64,000 bases of DNA from Labilithrix luteola (GCF_001263205.1 NZ_CP012333.1:868001-932000), one strand, 5' to 3'; positions 25,210-34,943 are shown, counted from the stretch's first letter. The notes: generated from the sequence alone by a model not told the origin. A program made the numbers and translations.

Positions 25210-26575
25210 GGCAGCACCACTTCCGTCGGCACGAGGCTCGAAATTTTGAATTTCCCATTACCAAGCTGCCCGTAGAAATCGCTTCCCCAGCAATAGACCT
25301 TACCGTTGGTGAGCAGCGCGCACGTCGCATCGGGCGTGGTTTTGACTTGCGAAGCTGGCGCCGGCAGGCCCCCGACCCTCACGGGCTCGTACGCGTAGTC
25401 CTTGGTGCCGTCACCGGCCTGACCGCTCGCGTTGTAGCCCTGGCACCATACGTCGCCCGACGCTCCACACGCACACCACCGCTGCGGCTGCCGGACCGGA
25501 GAACCGAAATCCTCGTAGGTGACCACGGGCGTCGTCGAGATCTGGACGAGGGGCTCGGGCGCGTCGACCGGCTCTGGCAGCGCGCGGTCCGTCCTGCTGC
25601 GCGGGTTGGAGACATTGTGCCAATCGACGCTTCCCCAGCAATACCCGACGCCGCCGGCGACGGCACACGCGTTGTCGCGCGCAACATCCATGTTCGCGAT
25701 TCCACCGAGGTCGATCGGCTGCGGATACGGATCGGGGAATAGCGGCGACGATCGTGCGAGCGGGGGATTCGCTCCCCAGCTGACCGTCGAGCCATCCTCA
25801 CGCAGCACGAAGGAGGCACTGCCCACGACGAGGTCGCGAATGGGCGCTCCCGATGGCAGCGCCACGGCGGTCGGCGGCAAGGAGACGTAATACGAAACGC
25901 CGTTGTAGGGGCGACTTGGCCCGACGAATTGTATCCCCAGCAGAGAACGCCGGCGTCGACGACCGCGCAGGCGGTTTGGAACGTCATGGCCACCTTCTTC
26001 GCTTTCGGAATGGGCAGCTTCACCGGCGTGACCGCCTTGCTCGTGGCCGCCGCGGTCTGCAGAAAGGGCCCCGTTCCCCAGCAGTGGGCGTCGCCCTGCT
26101 TGTCGAGCGCGCACGTGTGATCGAGCAAGACGACGTCACTCACGCCTTCGACACGTGCCGCCGTGGCGCTGTCCTCGGCACTCGTCTCGTCGCCGCGACC
26201 GAGCTGCCCAGCTGCGCCCGCACCCCAGCAGGCCACCGTCCCGTCGTCCAGCCGCACGCAGAATCCTTCGGCGCGATCCGTTTCCTGAGCGCCCAGCGTG
26301 GTGACGAGGGACGTGGCGCACGGCGAGCCTTCGCACACGACCGGGAGTGCTCCGCCTTCGAAGGGCGCAGCGTCCTTGGTGACCACGTCGGCGGCGGCCT
26401 CTTGCGCGGGCGGCAAGGCCGCTTCCGATACCGCAGCATCCGGCGTATCGAAGCCGGTCGCGCGCTCGTCCGAGCTTCCACAGCTCGCGGCAGCGAATCC
26501 GGTCACGAGCGGGGCCACGAAGAACAAACCGGCTGTTGCCGTCCGGCGATCAAGGAGTGGTCTTGTGAAGCGCAT
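25206..26575 (-). CDS. RCC1-repeat lipoprotein, frame broken at 25908-25911
   Basis: The signal peptide ends GFAAASC (Cys32), followed by a D/A-rich linker. RCC1 blades follow: DDGTVACWGAGAAGQLGRGD, DKQGDAHCWG, DAGVLCWGYNSSGQVAP. The frame then degenerates, while the next frame continues YNGVSYYVSLPP, GGVGYCWGS, WCQGYNASGQAGDG, NGKVYCWGSDFYGQLGNG to a stop at 25206. One extra C in the coding C4 run (GGGG, 25908-25911 on plus) restores a 456-aa propeller. The stop overlaps the next gene start by GTGA, which supports a functional gene and a base-call error. The ATG lies 26 bases inside the end of the preceding gene. Confidence 0.75.
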
Positions 26576-27863
26576 TTCGAAATCCCATCGCCCAGAGGTT
26601 CTCGTTGGAGCTGCCGCGAATTCGATACATCGGGCGGTCGAGCGGCGCGCCGTTCAACGAAATCGTCGAGAGGGTGAACGTGCCGCCATCCCAGGGGTCG
26701 CCGCCCTTCTCGCGCACGACCATCCCCCACCCGGTCAGCCACCGCTGCCCCTCCTGCCCCCCTTGCCCAGCCCAGAAGGACCACAACGGCTGTTGCGACA
26801 CGGTCCGGGGAACTGTCGATACCGCGGTCGTGAGCCCGCCGTCGCCGTCCATCTCGAGACGCACGGCATCGCGCGTTCCCTTGAGTCCGACGACTCGATT
26901 CGGGCCTTCGATCTGCAAGTCGGTGATCCAGCCTTCGGCGCCACCCACCATCGAAATCCCGTCGCGAGGTGTGCACGTGTTGTCGCCCTGGACGACGCCG
27001 TCGGCCACGCGTTCGTAGGCGGAGGGCGTCTTGTGCAGGACGACCGCGCAAGCCCCCCAATACCGGTCCCGAGCGAGGGATACCCAGACGTCATCCGCAC
27101 TCTTCCCGTTCACCGAAAGTACGTAGAAGTGCTCGAACGGATCGTCCACATCGTCCGCGACGTAGTCGGCAATCCATGCAGGCGGCCCGCCATCGACCCT
27201 GCTCCAACGAAAGACGGTATTCGAATACCACGCGTACACCTCGTTCGGCCCTGTCCCCCAGACGCCGAGCGCCGGATACTGAGTCGGACGGTTGTTGGCA
27301 ACCAGCTGCTGATAATACGGATGGCCGTGATCGTGATTGGTGCCGACGTCGGGCGCGTTGTCGGGAAGGCTCTGGCGCGCCCATGTCCATGGCCCCGCCG
27401 TGCTCTCACGTATGCCGTGGTAGATGGTGCCTTTCGACACGGCGTAGAAGACTTCGTTCTCGCTCGCCGCCCAGATGGCTCCGGCATATTCGCCATATCC
27501 GGGCTCGTTCTGCGTAGCGTCGTCGATGTACTGCCAGCTCGCGCGTGAGTCCTCCCATTCGAGAACCTTCACGCCGACCGTCGGGCTTTCGGCAATGGCG
27601 AAGGCCCTCGTCGGAAAGACCCAGACGTCTTTGAAGACCAAGTCGATGTCCGGCATCGAGGTGATGCACCAGCCGGCATCACTGCAGGTTGGAGGCGAGA
27701 CCGCGGAGTCGACGTCCTCGTCGGGTCGCGGTCCTGCTTCGAGAATCGGTGTCGAGGGGCCCGCGTCCGACTCGGCAGCCTTCGGTTGCTCTTCGGACGA
27801 CGCACATGCCACGGCCGTCGCGATTCCGACGGTCACTCCGAAGAGGAGAATCAGCCTCCTCAT
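26550..27863 (-). CDS. Beta-propeller-type lipoprotein B
   Basis: 437 aa from the ATG at 27863, which overlaps the TGA of the preceding gene (ATGA). The signal peptide ends ATAVAC with Cys20 lipidated, followed by a D/A/P-rich linker and one CSDAGWCI pair. The body has loosely repeated W-x-x segments typical of secreted propellers: VFKDVWVFPT, GAIWAASENEVFYAVSKG, LGVWGTGPNEVYAWYSN, KSADDVWVSLARD, NENLWAMGFRNALHK. It is a diverged partner of the propeller lipoprotein just upstream. Extracellular or periplasmic; ligand unknown. Confidence 0.7.
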   Translation of the reverse strand: MRRLILLFGVTVGIATAVACASSEEQPKAAESDAGPSTPILEAGPRPDEDVDSAVSPPTCSDAGWCITSMPDIDLVFKDVWVFPTRAFAIAESPTVGVKVLEWEDSRASWQYIDDATQNEPGYGEYAGAIWAASENEVFYAVSKGTIYHGIRESTAGPWTWARQSLPDNAPDVGTNHDHGHPYYQQLVANNRPTQYPALGVWGTGPNEVYAWYSNTVFRWSRVDGGPPAWIADYVADDVDDPFEHFYVLSVNGKSADDVWVSLARDRYWGACAVVLHKTPSAYERVADGVVQGDNTCTPRDGISMVGGAEGWITDLQIEGPNRVVGLKGTRDAVRLEMDGDGGLTTAVSTVPRTVSQQPLWSFWAGQGGQEGQRWLTGWGMVVREKGGDPWDGGTFTLSTISLNGAPLDRPMYRIRGSSNENLWAMGFRNALHKTTP

Positions 27864-29082
27864 GACTTGCCTCCGAGCGAGAGAACGACACCCTTGCCAC
27901 CGACCCACACGTGACCCGGCCCTGCGAGCCACACCGTTGTCAGATTCGGTCGACGCTTGCCGAAGCCAGCAATCTTCACGCGCGACCAGCTCGTGCCGTC
28001 GTAGTGAAGCACCACCGCACCATCGCCAACCGCCCATACGTCCTTTGGAGATGATCCCCAGACGGCATGGAGATCGACCGACGTAGGAACGTCGGCAACG
28101 ACGTCCCAGAGCACGGAGTCACCACGGTAGTGGCGCATCTGGCCCCTGACTCCGACCGCCCATACGTCTGTGTCGGAAGCGGCCCAGACTCCGGAGAGCG
28201 CGTCGAACGAGCGGCTGTTGTGGGCCGTCACGACGGGATTGTCGCCGTCGGCGCCCGTGACATGGACAATGCCGCCGCCCATTCCCACGGCCCAGACCGA
28301 GTCCGATGAGGCGCCGTGAACCGCGAGCATCTGGCTACACGAGAACGCCGTGCAGACTCCCGTTTTGAGCACCATCCCGATCTCCGGAGTCGCCGAGGGA
28401 GAAACCCGAATGCGCCAGACGCCACTCGTGCCCGAATTCGCCGAATCCGCAGCCGCGGCCAACCACATCCACTGGGCGCTGGGTGCTCCCCAGCCGGACG
28501 TCATCTTCATTGCCAACGGGTCGAAGCCCGACGGAATCGTCGGCGGTTCGCGCTTCGTCCAACCGTCCACCGATGGCGTTTGTCCGCCATCGACCGCGAT
28601 GTTGCGCGAGTAGATACGCGTCAACTCCGTCAGGGCAACCTCGCCCGAATCACGCAACCAGAGCCCGTGGAAGGTCTCGCTGCTGCCAGAAATCGATCGC
28701 GACCACGAAGTCCCGTCGAAGTGGGCCATCCCCCGAGCGCACCGGCGGCCCAGACGTCGGTGGCCGAGCGTCCGGTGATGAGATTGATCTGCGTCAACGG
28801 ATTGAGCCCCGCATCGGGGTCCGTGGAATCGAAGGGCCCGTTGATACACAGCGCGTCGTCCGTGCACGTGTCGGGGAACCATTCGCAGTCCGTGACGCAC
28901 GGGCCCTCGTCATCGCCGCCATCACCGCCATCCACATCACCTTGGGCGGCGTCGGAGATCACGATGTTCGAGGAAGCATCGGGTGACGAGACCGTCGTGT
29001 CTCCTTCGGAGGCACATGCTGCCAGCGCGGCCGCGGCCCCTGCAAAAACCGAGGTTCCGAGAACGAAGAGAGAGGTCTTCAT
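27860..29082 (-). CDS. Beta-propeller-type lipoprotein A, frame broken at 28730-28734
   Basis: The ATG at 29082 overlaps the stop of the Cys-rich gene (ATGA). The signal peptide ends AALAAC (Cys23), then a D/G-rich linker and a Cys-rich patch (CVTDCEWFPDTCTDDALC). The frame runs to SATDVWAAGALGG and then degenerates, while the next frame continues MAHFDGTSWSRS and a series of blades (SVWAVGMGGGIVHV, DVWAVGVRGQMRHY, DVWAVGDGAVVLHYDGTSW, HVWVGGKGVVLSL). One extra base in the C5 run at 28730-28734 (coding G5) restores 407 aa. The DVWAVG-x-G repeats are common in myxobacterial secreted propellers. Confidence 0.75.
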
Positions 29083-30338
29083 CGCGCTTCCACCGCTCCC
29101 GCATCGCGCTTGTCGCACGGCTCGACCACGCACTGGCCACGCACGCACGCCTGACCCGCGATGGCATCGCAGACCTTCCCGCAGCCACCGCAATTGCGCG
29201 GGTCACTGTCGGTGTCGATCTCGCATTCGTCCGCAGCGTTGCCGTTGCAGTCGGCCCGACCTTGAGCGCATTTCCGGCGGCACGTACCGAACTCGCAGAC
29301 TCCCTGGCTCGTGCTCGTCCCGACTTTGACGCAGACAGTGCCGCAGGTACCGCAGTTGTCGGGGTCGGTCGCGAGGTCCTTGCATTCACCGAGGCAGGTG
29401 TCGCCGAAGCATCCCATCTCGCAGAACGTCAAGCCATCGGGGCACATGCATTGGGGAAACCCCATGGGGTCTAGCCGGCACTTCTGCCCTGCCTCGCATG
29501 CGACGCCGCAACCACCGCAATTGTCGTCTGACACGAGGGTCGTTTCACAGCCGTTCTCCGGGTCGGCGTCGCAGTCGCCGAAGGTCGTCGAACACTTCAG
29601 CGCGCCACACGCGCTCTGGGCACACCCGTAGTAGGTATTCGCGGGTTGCGGGAGACCACCGCCTCCATCGCGTGGACAGCTGTTGCCGCAGGCGCCACAG
29701 TTGTTGTCGTCGGTCGTCGGGTCCAGGCACCAGAGGAATGTGCCGAAGCTGCACGGGATCATCGGTGCGTAGCAGCCACAACCGAAGTCACCCAGGATCG
29801 ACCGAGGCACGCACGGCTTGGCGGGGTCCGTGCAGGTCTTCCCGCATGCTCCGCAGTTGTCGTTGCTCGGATCGGTCTCGCACCCATTGTCCGGTGCGTT
29901 GTCGCAATCCATCGTGGCCGCCGAGGCGTTGCACGAGAGAACGCAACGCCCGTCGACGCACGCATATGTCTCGCGACCCGCGCCGAGTTGCCCCGAAGGG
30001 CAGGCCATCCCGCATGCACCGCAGTTATTGAGGTCTACACGCAAATCCGTATCGCACGGAAAGCGCGAATTCGGACACGTGGTCAGACCGGCGGGACACT
30101 TGTCCGAGGGACAGTACTCGACGAGGTCGGCCGCGGCTTCGGGAGCGCCGTCCGGCGGCGCAATGAAGGACGGAGCCGCTGCGTCGGCCACGCCGTCGCC
30201 GAGAATGATCGCGTCCCCTTCCGTGGCAGCGCAGGCCGCGATCGCCGCGAGAGCGATGCAGCCGGCGACGAGCGTACCTAGCTTCGCGCGAGCGTGACCG
30301 TGCGTATGCGCAGGGCCGTGCGAACGGTATTCTTCCAT
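29079..30338 (-). CDS. Cys-rich repeat lipoprotein
   Basis: 419 aa from the ATG at 30338, preceded by GGGAAG about 4 bases away. The signal peptide ends AAIAAC with Cys36 lipidated. The mature protein carries about six copies of a (N/D)NCG(A/G/T)CGxxC unit (NNCGACGMAC, DNCGACGKTC, NNCGACGNSC, DNCGGCGVAC, DNCGTCGTVC, RNCGGCGKVC) within spaced cysteine patterns, plus D-rich NGCETDPS-type loops. It is extracytoplasmic and disulfide-rich. This repeat is frequent in myxobacterial surface proteins, but I know no activity. It is the first lipoprotein gene after the sigma/anti-sigma pair. Confidence 0.8.
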   Translation of the reverse strand: MEEYRSHGPAHTHGHARAKLGTLVAGCIALAAIAACAATEGDAIILGDGVADAAAPSFIAPPDGAPEAAADLVEYCPSDKCPAGLTTCPNSRFPCDTDLRVDLNNCGACGMACPSGQLGAGRETYACVDGRCVLSCNASAATMDCDNAPDNGCETDPSNDNCGACGKTCTDPAKPCVPRSILGDFGCGCYAPMIPCSFGTFLWCLDPTTDDNNCGACGNSCPRDGGGGLPQPANTYYGCAQSACGALKCSTTFGDCDADPENGCETTLVSDDNCGGCGVACEAGQKCRLDPMGFPQCMCPDGLTFCEMGCFGDTCLGECKDLATDPDNCGTCGTVCVKVGTSTSQGVCEFGTCRRKCAQGRADCNGNAADECEIDTDSDPRNCGGCGKVCDAIAGQACVRGQCVVEPCDKRDAGAVEAR

Positions 30339-30391
30339 AATACTTCCCGAAGTTGGCGTGGTCGCGCGTCCACGGGTGGACGCCACGCGAA

Positions 30392-31108
30392 TCAGTGACG
30401 GAGTCGTCCGATCAGCGAGCGAACGCGATCGGCATACGGACTCTTGGGATGCGATGCGGAGAATCGTTCGGCCGCCTCGCGGGCACGCCCCGACTCGCCC
30501 GAGGCGGCGAGCGCCTCGATGCGAATGACCTCGATTTCCTGGGCAAACAGGCCGTCGCGAAATCGTTCGTGGTACGTCGACACGGCGCGTAGCGTGCTCC
30601 CGGAGTCACCTTTCTCGAGTGACGAACGCGCCGCCGACACGAGCGCCAGCTCTTCGTCGAACGTGCTCCCGGCGGGGGCGACGTCCAAGCCCGCAGGCAT
30701 TCCTACGGTTGTCGCGCGCGCTTTGCTTCGCGCGGCCGGCGCTCGATCGGCCGGCGCGGCCGCGAGGTCTTCGACCGATACGGTCAAGACGGGCGCTTCG
30801 GCCGGTGCCTCCGAGGTCACCGCGCCCGGCGCAGCCATCGTGTGAGGAGCAGGTTCGATGGTTCCGGCGACCGAAGACGAGCGCGTCGTCATCGTGCCGA
30901 CGGCGATGGCGCTGAGCCCGGCGAGGCCCACGGCAATACCGGTCGCAAGCCATCGTGACGAGATCGCGCGAGGAGCAACGGCGGCGACGCTTGCCTGCGA
31001 GAGAACTTCGTCGATGCGGGCTTGCGCGGGACGCTCGACGTCGCTGGCAGCCACGAGGCGCGCGAAGCCGGGGTCGAGGTCAACGAGGCGTTTGGGTCCC
31101 TCGGTCAT
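30392..31108 (-). CDS. Membrane anti-sigma-like partner with TPR-like C-terminus
   Basis: 238 aa. A cytoplasmic N-terminus of about 50 residues (PGFARLVAASDVERPAQARI) lacks the His-Cys zinc motif of ZAS anti-sigma factors. One transmembrane helix lies at about 53-75. A Pro/Ala linker and a helical TPR-like region follow (ELALVSAARSSLEKGDSGSTL, EIEVIRIEALAASGESGRA, RFSASHPKSPYADRV). Its ATG overlaps the stop of the ECF sigma gene (ATGA). Position and topology argue for control of that sigma factor, though direct binding is inference. Confidence 0.7.
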   Translation of the reverse strand: MTEGPKRLVDLDPGFARLVAASDVERPAQARIDEVLSQASVAAVAPRAISSRWLATGIAVGLAGLSAIAVGTMTTRSSSVAGTIEPAPHTMAAPGAVTSEAPAEAPVLTVSVEDLAAAPADRAPAARSKARATTVGMPAGLDVAPAGSTFDEELALVSAARSSLEKGDSGSTLRAVSTYHERFRDGLFAQEIEVIRIEALAASGESGRAREAAERFSASHPKSPYADRVRSLIGRLRH

Positions 31109-31761
31109 TTGGCCCCCTCGTGACGCGCACGAGCACGATGACGTGCGAGGCGAGCCTGGAAATCATCGCGGGCGCTTCGGAGACGAGAGGCCGCTGTTCC
31201 CACGGGGATCTCGAGCATCTCGGCAATCTGGGGCAAGGTCATTTGTTCGAGCTCGTACATGACGAAGACCACACGCAGCCGCTCGTCGAGCTCGGAGAGA
31301 AGCCGGTGGAGAAGCTCGCGCGCGCGTTCGTCGTCGAGAAGCGTCTCGGGCGTCGGCGTATTCGTCGCCGGCTCGAGACGCGGAGAGAACGACTGCACGG
31401 GCACTTCGCGTCGTTCCTTGCGCTTCATCTTCATGGCGATGCGCAGCGCCGCTCCGAACAGAAACGAGCGCTCGCGGCCGGGACGGATGTCGGAGGCGCG
31501 CCGGAACGCGACGAAGAACAGATCCTGGGCGGCGTCGTCGGCGACGTGCTCTTCGAAGCCGAGCCTGCGGAGGAACCTCCACACGCTCGTGAAGTGCTCG
31601 TGCACCATTCCGCGCAGGTACGCCTCTCGTTCGAGCTCCTCGGCCGTGCGAGCCGCTAAGGGCGCGGCGCGTTCGGCCTCGCTCTCGCGAGCGTCGCGAA
31701 TCGACAGGTTGGGAGCAGCCGCCGAGGCGGCCGACCGGGTCAGCACGCGCCGTAGTGACAC
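31105..31761 (-). CDS. ECF sigma-70 factor
   Basis: 218 aa, GTG start with GGAGGAG about 8 bases upstream. Region 2 is at about 50-110 (VHEHFTSVWRFLRRLGF, ADDAAQDLFFVAFRR) and region 4 at about 150-205 (LLSELDERLRVVFVMYELEQMTL, PQIAEMLEIPVGTAASRLRSAR). No region 3 is present, as expected for ECF factors. It recruits RNA polymerase to a restricted promoter set. It is coupled by ATGA to the membrane partner and lies upstream of five lipoprotein genes, so it likely directs their transcription and its own. Confidence 0.9.
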   Translation of the reverse strand: MSLRRVLTRSAASAAAPNLSIRDARESEAERAAPLAARTAEELEREAYLRGMVHEHFTSVWRFLRRLGFEEHVADDAAQDLFFVAFRRASDIRPGRERSFLFGAALRIAMKMKRKERREVPVQSFSPRLEPATNTPTPETLLDDERARELLHRLLSELDERLRVVFVMYELEQMTLPQIAEMLEIPVGTAASRLRSARDDFQARLARHRARARHEGAK

Positions 31762-31809
31762 GACGACTCTCCTCCGATCACGAAAACGTACCGCGCGAGA
31801 TCGAAAACG

Positions 31810-32904
31810 TCACAACCGGAGTCCGACGCCAATTCCCCCCAGAAAACCGCGGGGCGGAACGCGCGCGATGGTCTCGCCGGTGGCGAGCGTGAAGGGTCGG
31901 CGGTCGAGCGGGGTCATCAGCGTCACGGTCGAGCTCAAGAAGACGCGGTCGGAGAGGTTCACAGCCGCCCACATCGAAGCGCCGATGTCCGCCCAGAGCA
32001 TCGAAGCGGCCTTGGCACCGACGAAGCCGTCCGCGGACGCACCGAGACGTCCGACGTTCATCTCGACGCACGGCGAGAGCTCGACGACTGCTTCGATGGT
32101 GAGCCGAAACGGACACGCGCGAAGGTGCCCCGCGGTCCAGAGAAAGTCCGCACTTCCACCTTCGAGCGCTTTCTGCGACGGCAGGCTCTGACGAAGGCCG
32201 ATGCCGAGGCTCGGCCTCCATGCACGAAGCCACGACGAGGAGACATTGCCGGCGGGTTCGATCGTCATCGACACACCGAGCGCCGGAAGGGCGCGATCGA
32301 TGACAGCGGTGGTCACCTCGGCACGAGCGTCGAGCGAGACTCGAACGTGCCCGCTCGGAGAGGCAGGCGGCGCCGAACGCGACTCGGGAACGTCCTTCGG
32401 CCGCTCCACGACGGGCGATGGCGTGACGATGACGGGCGGTGGTGCAGGATCGTCGGGTGGCGGATCGGGCTTGGTTTCAGGCTCGTCGTGCATGCCCGCG
32501 CGTGGATCGATGGCCACGGCCACCATGACGCCGAGCGCATGCGAAACGGCCACGCAGTTCGGTCCGGCGATCTCGCGCTCGGATGGCGCGCCGTCGGCGC
32601 TCGCCACGACGAGCTTTCCGGACGCCGTCTTGGCCCCACCCGACACGCGAACATGAATCGTCCTCGTCGCGAGAGTTCCATCGGCCACGAGCGTCCAGCG
32701 CGTGGTGTACGAACGCACGCTCGCGAGAAACTCGGCCTCCGAAGGGCAGGCGCCAGCAGCCTCGAAGCGAATCGAAACGGCCTCGACATCGGCTCGCGCA
32801 GGCGTCGGCAGAAGGGACATCGTCATCCCCGCGACCCACGCGAGAGCCAGCGCTCGCCGCGTCGCAGGCGCAGCCGACGATGGAACGCTTCGCTCCACCC
32901 TCAC
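31810..32904 (-). CDS. Envelope protein of the sigma-factor locus
   Basis: 364 aa from a GTG at 32904; the frame is open to 32964. A signal peptide ends LLPTPARA. The N-terminal domain (SIRFEAAGACPSEAEFLASVRS, TIHVRVSGG, GPNCVAVSHALGVMVAVAID) matches a pattern I know from myxobacterial genes next to ECF sigma factors. It has two cysteines. A Pro-rich linker at about 160-195 leads to a beta-rich C-terminus (SLGIGLRQSL, RVFLSSTVTLMTPLD, GFLGGIGVGLRL) that looks like outer-membrane strands. It lies 48 bases upstream of the sigma gene and is probably the operon leader. The role may be as a sensor or secreted factor; unproven. Confidence 0.65.
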   Translation of the reverse strand: MRVERSVPSSAAPATRRALALAWVAGMTMSLLPTPARADVEAVSIRFEAAGACPSEAEFLASVRSYTTRWTLVADGTLATRTIHVRVSGGAKTASGKLVVASADGAPSEREIAGPNCVAVSHALGVMVAVAIDPRAGMHDEPETKPDPPPDDPAPPPVIVTPSPVVERPKDVPESRSAPPASPSGHVRVSLDARAEVTTAVIDRALPALGVSMTIEPAGNVSSSWLRAWRPSLGIGLRQSLPSQKALEGGSADFLWTAGHLRACPFRLTIEAVVELSPCVEMNVGRLGASADGFVGAKAASMLWADIGASMWAAVNLSDRVFLSSTVTLMTPLDRRPFTLATGETIARVPPRGFLGGIGVGLRL

Positions 32905-33079
32905 GCCTGCTTGCCGATCGCCATCACACCTCGAGTCTACCCGCCCCGCCCGCGGCCCAAGCATCCGAGGCTAAGATCCCCGAGCCAGTGCGTCCAGCCG
33001 AGCTCGCGCAGCTCAGCTCGACCGCAGGTCATCGGGTCATCAGGTCGTCGGGTCGTCGGTCATGGGCGCCAGCGATACC

Positions 33080-33124
33080 CACCAAAAGAAAACTGCCGGC
33101 TCCCCTCGGGGATGCCGGCAGTTT
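33080..33124 (-). terminator. Intrinsic terminator of the outer-membrane protein gene
   Basis: Perfect 11-base arms AAACTGCCGGC (33090-33100) and GCCGGCAGTTT (33114-33124) enclose an inner CCCCTCGGGG pairing. On the minus strand the stem is followed by a TTTTCTTTTGG tract. It lies 29 bases past the stop of the gene at 33153-34469. Confidence 0.8.
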
Positions 33125-33152
33125 GCGTGTCGCTCGAATCAGCGATTCGCGA

Positions 33153-34469
33153 TCAGAAGTTCCACATCGAGCTGTGGGTGTTCTTGGCGCGGACGATACC
33201 GCCTTCGCCTTCACCCTTGCCCGTGATCTCCTGAATCAGGTTGTCGACCGAGATGTTCGCGCCGAGGTAGACGCGCATGTCCTGGTAGCGATCGAAGAAG
33301 GGGTTGCCGTACTTGCCGTTCTCGGTGAGCGCCGAGCGCGACATGAAGTAACCGACTTCGCCCGTGAGCCAGGTGTTGAACTCGTAGTCGAGCCACGCGC
33401 TGAAGTAGTGCGACTGGCGGGTGCGCGACGGGCTGAAGCCGTCCGGCGCCTCGATGGCCTTACCGTCGAGCGGGTTGATGACCGTGCTGCCGGTGTAGAC
33501 CCACTGGGTCGCGCCCATGTAGTAGAGCGCCGGGCTCCACTTGCCCCACGAGGGCGCGACGAGCAAGGAGTACGAGAACGAGTCGGACGTGTTGAACGTA
33601 CCGCCGAGCTGGTCGCCGCAGCTAGCGCCGCCGAGGCATGCGCGCTGGTACGGGAAGTCACCGCGGATCTCCGGCGTCTGGTTCCGGTAGAACGGGTGCG
33701 AGTAGCTGAGGGTGCCGAGGAGGAGAAGGTCGCCGCCGAGAACGTGCTCGATGGGACGCGCGAACTGCGCGATGAGACCCGGGTTCAGGATGAGCGTGCG
33801 GGCGCGCGACTCGGGCGACGTGGGCACCGCGACGCTGAGGCCGACGAGGGGCTTGATGGTCGCGATCTCGGGGATCTTTCGATAGAAGAGCTGGACCGCG
33901 GCGTCGCCGAAGCGGGGCTCGTTCTTGGTGACCGTCTCGTCCGAGTTCGTCCACTCGTAGGTGAAGATGAGGCGACCACGGAGCTGCCACGCGTCGCTCA
34001 GCGAGTAGCGCGGCAGGAAGTAAATCGAGCTATCGACCGTGGGGTCGTTGTACTGCTGCTGGCCCTGGAAGACCGTGGCCGTCGACATCGACGTCTGACC
34101 GAAGATCGACGTACCGGCCCAGGGTCGGGGCTTCGGCTTCGCGGTCGGCTCGGCGGCGGACGATTGCGGGGTGTCGGCGCCCGGGGTGCCCGTTCCGGTG
34201 CCGAGGACGACGATCGGCGACGACGAAGGCTCGGCCGTAGCTGCCGCGGACGAAGCAGGCTCACCGGACGTGGGCGCCGCGGGCGCCGGCTCGGTCGGAG
34301 AGGGCGCGGGGTCCGTCGGGCCGGAGGGCTGCGAGGGGGCCGGATCGGCCTGGGCGACACGGACAGGCTTGTTCGGCGCGCTCGAGTCCGGGGAAGCGGC
34401 CAGTGCAACAGAGGCGGTGGTCAGCGAGAGACCGACCAGCAACGCCGAGAGAGAGGTGCAACGCTTCAT
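33153..34469 (-). CDS. Outer-membrane beta-barrel protein
   Basis: 438 aa from the ATG at 34469, preceded by a CGGAG site. The signal peptide ends ASVALAA. A Pro/Ala/Ser linker of about 85 residues precedes a barrel domain of alternating, aromatic-rich strands (YSLSDAWQLRGRLIFTYEW, LLLLGTLSYSHPFYRN, FSYSLLVAPSWGKWSPALYYM, AWLDYEFNTWLTGEVGYFMSR). The last strand does not end in Phe-rich form except the terminal SSMWNF, which fits BAM recognition. It is probably a channel or structural outer-membrane protein of unknown substrate. It has its own promoter region and a strong terminator. Confidence 0.75.
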   Translation of the reverse strand: MKRCTSLSALLVGLSLTTASVALAASPDSSAPNKPVRVAQADPAPSQPSGPTDPAPSPTEPAPAAPTSGEPASSAAATAEPSSSPIVVLGTGTGTPGADTPQSSAAEPTAKPKPRPWAGTSIFGQTSMSTATVFQGQQQYNDPTVDSSIYFLPRYSLSDAWQLRGRLIFTYEWTNSDETVTKNEPRFGDAAVQLFYRKIPEIATIKPLVGLSVAVPTSPESRARTLILNPGLIAQFARPIEHVLGGDLLLLGTLSYSHPFYRNQTPEIRGDFPYQRACLGGASCGDQLGGTFNTSDSFSYSLLVAPSWGKWSPALYYMGATQWVYTGSTVINPLDGKAIEAPDGFSPSRTRQSHYFSAWLDYEFNTWLTGEVGYFMSRSALTENGKYGNPFFDRYQDMRVYLGANISVDNLIQEITGKGEGEGGIVRAKNTHSSMWNF

Positions 34470-34943
34470 TCTTGGCTCCGCAAACAACGTGAACGACTGA
34501 GGGCGACGAACAAGCAGGCGAACGGCGCGACCCCTTGCAAGTCACGTGCTCGCCACAAGGGCCGCTAAGTTACGCAAATTTCGAAGAATTCGGGAAGGGT
34601 TCGGGGGCTCGTCAAGTTGTTGACGACGTTGCCCGCCTGTTTCACGAACGGTGCGGGGGTGAGGCAGAAAGAAGGCAAAGAGACAAGAGCGTTCGACAGT
34701 AGGTCAAGCGCGACACGTGCTTCGCACCTCGGGACGCGAACCTCGAACCTCGAACCTCGAACCTCGAACCTCGAACCTCGAAGTCAAGACGTGCGACGTG
34801 CGACGCGCGACGCGAGATGGGAACCGCGAGACGCGAGACGGGAGACGCGAGAAGCTCGGTCTTCCCGAAGCCACCCCCGAAGGTCCCCCAGAAGCCGACC
34901 GCATCTACTCTTGCGCTGCGTTCGAGGCAAGACCGCCGGGGGT
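34470..34943. other. Intergenic region with minisatellite
   Basis: 474 bases between the ClC channel gene end and the outer-membrane protein gene start (both minus). The first 150 bases should hold the promoter of the latter; no clear -10/-35 is seen. The rest contains the CGAACCT array and a downstream degenerate GAGACGC-rich stretch (about 34810-34855). No gene is supported. Confidence 0.6.
34737..34782. repeat. Heptamer tandem repeat (CGAACCT)x6
   Basis: Six perfect copies of CGAACCT run from 34737 to 34778 with a partial seventh. Imperfect GCGAGACG-type repeats follow until about 34855. The unit is not a multiple of 3 and lies in non-coding DNA. Confidence 0.9.

Noticed and set aside
28067..29474. 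Plus-strand open frames opposite the propeller and Cys-rich genes
   Set aside because: They overlap three coupled lipoprotein genes and are Arg/Thr/Pro-rich shadows without domains.
34737..34855. Possible CRISPR array
   Set aside because: The unit is 7 bases with no spacers and no cas genes are present; it is a simple minisatellite.
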